From positions 186,001 to 250,000 of the forward strand of contig NZ_CAJHBL010000004.1 of the NCBI RefSeq assembly GCF_904846625.1: a DNA stretch of 64,000 nt. Reading direction: 5' to 3'. Origin of the DNA: Psychrobacter sp. JCM 18900. GTDB taxonomy: Bacteria > Pseudomonadota > Gammaproteobacteria > Pseudomonadales > Moraxellaceae. This document shows, piece after piece, positions 57,665-64,000 of the stretch (its first letter is position 1; each line of letters starts with the position of its first letter). The translations under genes and the position numbers were made by a program. A model generated the notes under the pieces. The model saw only the letters and a list, made by a program, of their open reading frames with translations. It searched no databases and was not told the origin of the DNA.

Positions 57665-58148
57665 GGCGAACTCCTAATCTATGAGGTATGAGTTTTTCTC
57701 ATACCAGTCTGGGCAAGTTGCACGTTTTTGCGGCATGGACACAGCAAGCGGCAGCTTTGCACCAAACAAAACTATATGAAGGTTGAGCTGGTTTTGCTGC
57801 TATCTAAAGGCAAATAACAGGCTGACCAATTCAGAAAATTTTAAAGCCGACATTTATACCATAAAACAGATGAATACTCAAATATTTTTACAGTAACTGT
57901 CGAATTAAAGGATGGCTATTATACCCTGAAATGAGCGCTCTATGTTGTTGATTGTTTAATAGTAAAGATTAATTTTTAGTTGTAAGTTATAACAAAAGTC
58001 AGTAAAGTTGCTGTTATATATTTAATACAATCTGTTAATACGCTAGTATTACTGTAAATCTATGTATCATTACCAATCTATTCTGATTCTGGGTAATGAT
58101 TTTTTGCTTATTTGCTCAGATAAATTACTGCTCATGCGGAGTCAAAAC
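57665..58148. promoter_or_regulatory. 484-base divergent region between rpmB and the Ig-like lipoprotein gene
   Basis: No gene is seen. On the minus strand a TATAAT block at about 57917-57922 could serve rpmB, leaving a leader of about 240 bases. The right half is very AT-rich and should hold the promoter for the lipoprotein gene. No ribosomal-protein binding structure was recognised. Confidence 0.4.
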
Positions 58149-60584
58149 ATGTCATATACATCATTACCTACTTCCAAGCTATTTCAGTTAACAGCGCTCA
58201 CATTATCATTAGCTCTAGCAGGTTGTGGCGGTGGTGGTGACGGTACCGATACTATCGCGCCAAAGCCAGATATTGGATTGGTTACAGTAATTCCAAGTAA
58301 TCAAGAATCAGGTAGTGAGGAAGAGTCAACTATTAAGGCAAGTGAAATATATATATTGTCTAATTATACTAGTATTAATGTGGATATGGCGAAAGATGCT
58401 TCTATAAAAATAGAGGCTCTAGTATTAGATGATAAAAACGGAGTGGTAAATGATAAGACGGTTACCTTTGCAGTCACTGATCCCAAAGCAACAGGGTTAT
58501 TCAGCACTTCTAGCTCTAGAGTAACTACTGATGAAAAAGGGAAAGCGGTCATTGAGTTGCAAGCAACAAACACGTTAACTGCAGCACAGCGTGACTTTCT
58601 TATTAAGAACGGTGTAACAATAAGAGTCAGTGTTGATGGTGTTCAACAATCTCTTACACTATTTGGAGTAGAAGGTAATACGAACACACAAAAAGATGAT
58701 GTTTATGATGTGTTTATTGCCTCTGATAAAACCGAATTGCTAACTGGTGCAGACACGGCAACGATAAATATTAGAGTAACTGATAAGAAGGGCGGTATTG
58801 TCGCAGGTGTCCCTGTAGTTATCGGCATTACTGATGCTGCATTATATGGTTTATCTTTAGATGGTTCTTCTAATCAAGTTACTAATGCAGAAGGGTTGAT
58901 TACCGTAAAGCTGATACAAAGCAGAGCTAATGTTGATTCACAAATAAACCATGAAAGTCTACTAACAGTATTAGTTAATGACGAAGAAAATAGCATTGTT
59001 GAGCAAAGTTTCCCTATTATAGTTTCTGGTACGCGAGCAAGTAATGTTATTTCTTCTAAAAACATGGTGAGTAGTGGGGAAAGCTTTGCTGTATCTGGGC
59101 AGATAATGGATGGTGCAGCAGAGCCTATCAATCGTGCAACTGTATTATTGTATAATAACAATGTAGAAGTAGGAAGTAGCAGCACTGACAGTAATGGTAA
59201 CTTCAGATTTGACTTAAATACAGCTGATTTAAATGTTTCAAATAATGATAGTTATGTATTTAGTATTGAAATTAAAGGTGCTGAAAATACTCAACGTATT
59301 TCTGATATATTAACTGTAGGATCGGCTATCAAATCAAGTATGAACTTTGAACGAACAAATGATATAGAGGTGGATACTAGAAAGAAAGTAATATTAAGTG
59401 TTCCTGATGCTGATGATGGTGACTCTGTTATTCTTGTCACAAACAAAGGCAAAATCTATCAAAATGAAAATGAAAATCAAGAACAGGGCAGTTCACGCCG
59501 TGTATTTACAGTGTTAAATAAGAAATTAGAGTTCTATATTGAATCAAGTGTTCCTGATAGCGCTACTATTACTGCTACGCATAGAAGAACAAACCAATCA
59601 GACAGTATTAAAGAAACGGTATTGAGCTTCGTCTCTGTTAGCCCCACCAAGTTGCTTCTACAGACTGAGCGTTCAGTACTAAGTGTTGGCGGGTCAACGC
59701 AAGTGATCGCTCGCGTATTAGATAGCGATGATGCACCGGTGAAAAATGCAATTGTCCAGTTTACGACTACTAAGGATGCATCTGGGGGTAGTCTAGGTCA
59801 AGGTGTCGCTTATACTGATAGTAGTGGTTTAGCGAAAGTAGTTTACAATGCCGGGCAGAACCCAACAAAAACAGAAGGCGTTGTCATTGCAGCTGAAGTG
59901 CGGCTAATTGAGCTGCCAGATGGTACAGAAAAGCCAGTAAATATTAGTCCTGTAGAAGCGAAGATTTCGATACAGACTAGAGCAACATTTATCAGTTTTT
60001 CCTTTGCGGATAAGATATCTGCTGGTGACCGTGAAGTTTATTATTTCCAAAAAGGCTCCATTAGCGTATTAAACAGCACAGGTAAGCCAGCAATCAATCA
60101 ACCAGTATCTATTAATTTAAACCCTAGCAGTTACGGTAAAGGTCAGTGGAGCGTATTTAGAAATATTACTCTTGATAAAAATGTATGGGATCGTGTCCCA
60201 TATATAAGCTGTCCTAGTGAAGATACAAATAATAATGGTATTTTAGATTTAGGTGAAGATGTGAATGGGAATGGTCAGTTAGACCCAATTAACGTTGTAG
60301 CAGTACTTGACAAAGATGGTAACGAGGTTAGTTCTAGCCAAAACTTTAATTTTATAACAGATGGTGCTGGTAAAGTTGATTTTTCAATACGCTATCCGAA
60401 AGAATATGCAGAATGGTACCAGGCCAAAGTTACTGTTAATACAAATGTAGATGGTAGTGAGTCACAACAGTCTCGCTTAATTAGTTTTCCAGTCCTGATA
60501 GACGATGTTGATATTAATGTTCCCACACGTCCAAACTGGGTGAGTCCATTCGGTACTAATCCTAGTTGTAGCAATCCTAATTAG
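58149..60584 (+). CDS. Large surface lipoprotein with Ig-like (Big/invasin-type) domains
   Basis: The 811-residue protein has a signal peptide with a lipobox LALAGCGGGG, so Cys26 should carry lipid. After a linker it has several repeated beta domains of the bacterial Ig-like kind, with phrases such as VVNDKTVTFAVTDPKA, DEKGKAVIELQATN, GVPVVIGITD and DSSGLAKVVYNAGQ. Near residues 692-713 there is a DTNNNGILDLGEDVNGNGQL loop of calcium-binding type. I start at ATG 58149, with GGAG seven bases upstream; an earlier start at 58062 would disrupt the signal peptide. It may face the cell surface as an adhesin or structural protein; this is inference. Confidence 0.8.
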   Translation: MSYTSLPTSKLFQLTALTLSLALAGCGGGGDGTDTIAPKPDIGLVTVIPSNQESGSEEESTIKASEIYILSNYTSINVDMAKDASIKIEALVLDDKNGVVNDKTVTFAVTDPKATGLFSTSSSRVTTDEKGKAVIELQATNTLTAAQRDFLIKNGVTIRVSVDGVQQSLTLFGVEGNTNTQKDDVYDVFIASDKTELLTGADTATINIRVTDKKGGIVAGVPVVIGITDAALYGLSLDGSSNQVTNAEGLITVKLIQSRANVDSQINHESLLTVLVNDEENSIVEQSFPIIVSGTRASNVISSKNMVSSGESFAVSGQIMDGAAEPINRATVLLYNNNVEVGSSSTDSNGNFRFDLNTADLNVSNNDSYVFSIEIKGAENTQRISDILTVGSAIKSSMNFERTNDIEVDTRKKVILSVPDADDGDSVILVTNKGKIYQNENENQEQGSSRRVFTVLNKKLEFYIESSVPDSATITATHRRTNQSDSIKETVLSFVSVSPTKLLLQTERSVLSVGGSTQVIARVLDSDDAPVKNAIVQFTTTKDASGGSLGQGVAYTDSSGLAKVVYNAGQNPTKTEGVVIAAEVRLIELPDGTEKPVNISPVEAKISIQTRATFISFSFADKISAGDREVYYFQKGSISVLNSTGKPAINQPVSINLNPSSYGKGQWSVFRNITLDKNVWDRVPYISCPSEDTNNNGILDLGEDVNGNGQLDPINVVAVLDKDGNEVSSSQNFNFITDGAGKVDFSIRYPKEYAEWYQAKVTVNTNVDGSESQQSRLISFPVLIDDVDINVPTRPNWVSPFGTNPSCSNPN

Positions 60585-60620
60585 AATGAGTTGCTTCTTC
60601 TTATTACATGATTAAAGGTG

Positions 60621-60646
60621 CCCTCAACCCTACGTTGGGGGTTTTT
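60621..60646 (+). terminator. Terminator after the Ig-like lipoprotein gene
   Basis: CCCTCAAC and GTTGGGGG pair with one wobble around CCTAC and are followed by five T. Confidence 0.82.
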
Positions 60647-60798
60647 AGTTTGTCCTTTAAAATAACCAAATCACCTTAAATAATTAAAAACAACTAACTC
60701 GCTCAGCAAAGTATTGCAAAAAGGATTAAAATAACCGGTTTACTACGCTGTCAGCAATTTTTCAGCAATAAGTCATCATTTTTTATATTGGGCGAATT

Positions 60799-61719
60799 AT
60801 GTCAGACAATACTAAAGCGGTTTCATTATCGACCATAGCTTCTCAGAGCAAACAAACACCTAGCGCTATTGATACAGCCACGCTGCTCATCAAATGCAAA
60901 GATCAGGCAGGTATCGTACAGGCAGTCTCTGAATTTATTCATCGTTATGGCGCTAATATTATTACGCTTGATCAGTATTCAACGGCGCATGAAGGCGGTC
61001 AATACTTCATGCGTTTAGAGTTTGCTTTGGCAGGATTGAGCGATATTATCGAGAATTTTGAAGCCAGCTTTGCGCATACGGTTGCTAAGCGCCACGATAT
61101 GGATTGGCGTCTACATAATAATGCAACGAAGACCAAAGTCGGTATTTTGGTATCTAAGTTTGATCATGCGTTGTTAGATTTATTATGGCGACATCAGCGT
61201 GGACTGCTCGATTGCGAGATTACTTGCGTGGTCAGCAACCATCCTGATTTAAAGCAAGCAGTACAAAATTTTGGTATTACTTTTCATCATGTACCAGTGA
61301 CAAAAGACAATAAGGCAGAGGCAGAAGAGCAGATTCATAAGCTGATGGCAGGTAACGACTTGCTAGTATTGGCGCGCTATATGCAGATATTGTCATCAGA
61401 CTTCGTCAAGCGTTGGCCGATGCAGATTATCAATATTCATCATTCTTTCTTGCCAGCGTTTGTGGGTGCAGATCCTTATCGTCAAGCTTACGATAAAGGC
61501 GTTAAGCTTATCGGCGCAACTGCGCACTATGTCACAGCTGAGCTTGATCAAGGGCCTATCATCGAGCAGGATGTACACCGTGTGACGCATCGCCAAGGGG
61601 TGACAGAGCTGCGTGCTATCGGCCGTGATATCGAACGCAACGTATTAGCACGTGCTGTAAACTGGCATGTGCAAAACCGTGTGATTGTGGCAGGTAATAA
61701 GACAGTCGTATTTAACTAA
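60799..61719 (+). CDS. purU: Formyltetrahydrofolate deformylase
   Basis: PurU hydrolyses 10-formyl-THF to THF and formate, balancing one-carbon pools. The 306-residue protein has an N-terminal ACT domain with LIKCKDQAGIVQAVSEFIH and NIITLDQYST, then a formyltransferase domain with VGILVSKFDHALLDLLWRH. The catalytic His lies in INIHHSFLPAFVGADPY and the Asp in TAELDQGPIIEQDV. Order and length fit the family (E. coli 280 residues), with about 22 extra N-terminal residues. It is convergent with the YpjD-type gene, sharing a terminator. Confidence 0.95.
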   Translation: MSDNTKAVSLSTIASQSKQTPSAIDTATLLIKCKDQAGIVQAVSEFIHRYGANIITLDQYSTAHEGGQYFMRLEFALAGLSDIIENFEASFAHTVAKRHDMDWRLHNNATKTKVGILVSKFDHALLDLLWRHQRGLLDCEITCVVSNHPDLKQAVQNFGITFHHVPVTKDNKAEAEEQIHKLMAGNDLLVLARYMQILSSDFVKRWPMQIINIHHSFLPAFVGADPYRQAYDKGVKLIGATAHYVTAELDQGPIIEQDVHRVTHRQGVTELRAIGRDIERNVLARAVNWHVQNRVIVAGNKTVVFN

Positions 61720-61750
61720 GAAGAATTAGTAGTGAGTCTGCTAAGAATAT

Positions 61751-61792
61751 AAAAAGGCGGTCAGTAGCAACAGTTACTAACCGCCTTTTTTT
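61751..61792. terminator. Bidirectional terminator between purU and the YpjD-type gene
   Basis: AAAAAGGCGGT and ACCGCCTTTTT form the base of a hairpin whose upper part has one mismatch. A run of seven T follows on the plus strand and five on the minus strand. Confidence 0.88.
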
Positions 61793-61803
61793 GAACATAT
61801 ACT

Positions 61804-62595
61804 TTATAGGAGCATTTCTAAGACGAACTTGCTACCAACAAAGCCAATGGCTAATAGGATAAAGGCATAAATAGTGATATTGGCCGCACGTTTACCTCGC
61901 CAGCCTGCACGCCAATTACCGAATAGTAGCACACCAAATAATAACCACGACAGTAGACTAAAAACAGTCTTATGCACGATATGTTGCGCCATCAAGTCTT
62001 GTACATAGATAAACCCAATTCCTAGTGCGATACTGAGCAATACAAAGCCTACCAACAGCATATCGAATAATAAACTCTCCATACTTTGCAAGGAAGGTAG
62101 TTTATTGACCCAAAAGCGGTGAATGGTATGATGCTTGAGCTCACGTATTTGTAGACGTAAAAATAGCGCTTGTACAGCCGCCATCAACAGCACACAATAG
62201 GCAGCTAATGATAATATGATATGGATTTCAAGCCCGATACTGACGTCAGTGAGCGGTTGATAAGGGGCGCGGCCGATATAACCGACAGTCATACCTATCA
62301 GCGCAGTGGGTGCAGCCAAAATGCCAAGGCTAAGAATAGGGCGGTATAAACAGAACAGCAGATAAAAGAATAAGAAAAATAAACTGGTCAGACTGATGAT
62401 ATTAAATAAGTTGAAATTTAAACCATACAGCGTCACAACGTATGGATATAGCAGTGCCGCATGTGCAGCCATGCCAACCAGCAATAAGCCCAAACTGAGG
62501 CTTTTGTGGATAGGTTTGTCCTGAACCAGCGCCCAACCAATATGGATGCTGACTAAGACATAAGCCATGCTAGCAAGTAAGAATGCAAAGTGCAC
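61804..62595 (-). CDS. ypjD: YpjD/CcsA-like inner membrane protein (cytochrome c assembly family)
   Basis: The 263-residue protein has about eight membrane helices and belongs to the Cytochrome_C_asm (CcsA/CcmC-like) group, in its YpjD branch. The C-terminal region HKTVFSLLSWLLFGVLLFGNWR, then GWRGKRAANITIY and FVGSKFVLEMLL, is characteristic of this branch. It lies divergent to ffh, the same neighbour as in E. coli, where ypjD is next to ffh. Whether it handles haem is not established; the WxWxD haem motif of CcmC is not seen. Confidence 0.85.
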   Translation of the reverse strand: MHFAFLLASMAYVLVSIHIGWALVQDKPIHKSLSLGLLLVGMAAHAALLYPYVVTLYGLNFNLFNIISLTSLFFLFFYLLFCLYRPILSLGILAAPTALIGMTVGYIGRAPYQPLTDVSIGLEIHIILSLAAYCVLLMAAVQALFLRLQIRELKHHTIHRFWVNKLPSLQSMESLLFDMLLVGFVLLSIALGIGFIYVQDLMAQHIVHKTVFSLLSWLLFGVLLFGNWRAGWRGKRAANITIYAFILLAIGFVGSKFVLEMLL

Positions 62596-63020
62596 AGATA
62601 AAAAGCCTCATCTTATACTGAGCATAAACTGCCGCTCAATGTATCGCTAAAGTGGTATTATCAGAATGATTAGAATAATCGTCCAATTTATCATAAAATG
62701 GGTGCCAATTGAGCACCATCTTGCTTATAACTTATAAATGATCGGCAGTACTGCATAGCGCAAAACATAAAATATGTCATCTATAAAAAGTTGACTACAA
62801 TTATAATCGCTGTGTCTTTTGCGAAACGACTATAAGTTTTGAGCCATGTTAATGCTATAGTATTGATAATATAATTCTTTTATTATGTTCCTTGTCATGC
62901 AATATCCTAATATCTTATAGCGTATCCTAATATTATTTACGAACCATTTTAATGGTTTGATTTAGAGTTATTTTAATTGCGTATTATTTAATTGAAAACC
63001 ATTTTAATTGAGAGTTATTT
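62596..63020 (+). promoter_or_regulatory. Repeat-rich divergent region upstream of ffh
   Basis: No gene lies in these 425 bases. TATCCTAATAT occurs at 62903-62913 and 62923-62933, 20 bases apart. AACCATTTTAAT occurs at 62942 and 62997, and AGAGTTATTT at 62964 and 63011, the latter forming the ribosome site of ffh. AACCATT and AATGGTT form a palindrome at 62942-62957. GGTGC and GCACC form a small stem at 62701-62717. These short duplications look like a regulatory or recently rearranged leader. Confidence 0.5.
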
Positions 63021-64000
63021 ATGTTTGATACCTTAACAGAACGCTTATCGTCGAGCCTACGTAACATCGTCGGTACCGGACAGTTGACCGAAGACAATAT
63101 CAAAGACACGCTACGTGAAGTGCGTATGGCGTTGTTAGAAGCCGATGTGGCGTTGCCTGTCACTCGTGATTTTGTAAAACGCGTAAAAGAACAAGCGCTT
63201 GGTGCCGAGGTGCTAAAAGAGTTAGCGCCAGGTCAAGCTTTTGTCAAAATCGTACACGACGAGCTGACCGAAATGATGGGCAGTGCCAATCAGCAGTTAG
63301 AGATGACAGGCAAACCGCCCGTTGTCTATTTGCTAGCAGGCCTGCAAGGTGCGGGTAAAACGACTACAGCTGGTAAGTTGGCCAAATATCTACAAGAGCG
63401 TCAAAAGAAAAAAGTCATGCTAGTCTCTGCCGACGTTTATCGTCCAGCGGCTATCAAACAGCTTGAGCAAGTAGCCGGTCAGGTGAATGCTAAGTTTGTG
63501 AACTCAAGCACAGATGAGAATCCAATTGATATCGCAAAGCGTGCGATTGAAGAAGCCAAAATCCAATATCAAGATATTCTGATCATTGATACCGCTGGTC
63601 GTCTACATATCGACGATACCATGATGGATGAGATTAAGGCGCTAACTGCTGCGGTTAACCCATCTGAGACGCTATTCGTCGTCGATGCCATGACGGGTCA
63701 AGATGCCGCCAATACCGCAAAAGCCTTTAATGATGCGTTGCCATTGACAGGTGTTATCTTAACCAAGACTGACGGTGATGCTCGTGGCGGTGCGGCGCTT
63801 TCTGTACGTGCTATCACGGGTAAGCCTATTAAGTTCTTGGGCCGCGGTGAAAAACTAGACGAGCTAGAGCTTTTCCACCCTGAGCGTATCGCGCAGCGTA
63901 TCCTTGGTATGGGCGATGTACTGAGTCTGGTCGAAGAAGTTGAGCAAAAGATTGACCGTGATAAAGCCGAAAAAATGGCGAAAAAGATGCAAAAGGGCGG
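63021..64000 (+). CDS. ffh: Signal recognition particle protein Ffh (partial, runs off window)
   Basis: Ffh with 4.5S RNA targets nascent membrane proteins to FtsY. The frame from ATG 63021 stays open to the window end, about 326 of a usual 450-460 residues. The N-domain (TLTERLSSSLRNIVGTGQLT) is followed by the GTPase G-domain with P-loop LAGLQGAGKTTTAGKLA near residue 105, then DVYRPAAIKQLEQ, IIDTAGRLHIDD, LTKTDGDARGG and the start of the M-domain linker. The C-terminal M-domain is outside the window. GAGAG lies before the ATG. Confidence 0.97.
   Translation, partial: MFDTLTERLSSSLRNIVGTGQLTEDNIKDTLREVRMALLEADVALPVTRDFVKRVKEQALGAEVLKELAPGQAFVKIVHDELTEMMGSANQQLEMTGKPPVVYLLAGLQGAGKTTTAGKLAKYLQERQKKKVMLVSADVYRPAAIKQLEQVAGQVNAKFVNSSTDENPIDIAKRAIEEAKIQYQDILIIDTAGRLHIDDTMMDEIKALTAAVNPSETLFVVDAMTGQDAANTAKAFNDALPLTGVILTKTDGDARGGAALSVRAITGKPIKFLGRGEKLDELELFHPERIAQRILGMGDVLSLVEEVEQKIDRDKAEKMAKKMQKG

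Overview
The window is a chromosomal, mostly housekeeping stretch from a gammaproteobacterium of the Moraxellaceae, most likely Psychrobacter. This is inferred from the moderate AT content, the protein signatures, the gene orders (murG-murC-ddl-ftsQ-ftsA-ftsZ-lpxC, then dciA; rlmE-ftsH-folP with yhbY divergent; gmk-rpoZ-spoT-ridA-priA) and a SpoT whose synthetase half looks decayed, as is known for Acinetobacter SpoT. No rRNA, tRNA, tmRNA, prophage, CRISPR array or complete insertion sequence was seen.

Layout. 1-7.1 kb: ribF (cut by the left edge), a GNAT acetyltransferase, then on the minus strand ampD, murJ and a small lipoprotein (peptidoglycan recycling and lipid II flipping), followed by a large DUF4105/beta-barrel protein. 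7.2-11 kb: an SDR-like protein, an unrecognised 344-residue protein, pyrE and gshB. 11.2-20.2 kb: the distal half of the division and cell wall cluster, murG, murC, ddl, ftsQ, ftsA, ftsZ and lpxC, with unusually long, hairpin-containing spacers from ddl onward. 20.5-23.4 kb: dciA (replicative helicase loader), a secreted CHAP-like protein, a DOMON-like protein and yhbY. 23.7-29.9 kb: rlmE, ftsH, a 294 bp MITE-like element, folP, sdhE, a YgfX-like protein and a YidB-family protein.

30-34.2 kb: recA and an exceptionally long recX on the minus strand, a 1.06 kb non-coding AT-rich region with DnaA-box motifs, then trmB. 34.4-39.6 kb: a DUF2628-type membrane protein, a KefB/C-like antiporter, an unknown protein and a cation diffusion facilitator. 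39.8-46.3 kb (minus): gmk, rpoZ, spoT, ridA, priA. 46.7-55.4 kb (plus): ispH, a small membrane protein, a thioesterase-like protein, a possible 24-residue micropeptide, htpG, a membrane-anchored C13 cysteine peptidase, fghA, a TIGR03643 protein and rpe. 55.6-64 kb: three small unknown proteins, rpmB-rpmG, a large Ig-like lipoprotein, purU, a YpjD-type membrane protein and ffh (cut by the right edge).

The most unusual items are the MITE-like element splitting ftsH from folP and possibly supplying part of a promoter, the DnaA-box/AT-rich region upstream of recA, the degenerate SpoT synthetase domain, the long Lys-rich RecX extension, the C13 peptidase, the paired hairpins ahead of ftsA, and the possible micropeptide before htpG. 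I did not find a clearly new multi-gene system; most of the window is conserved core genome.
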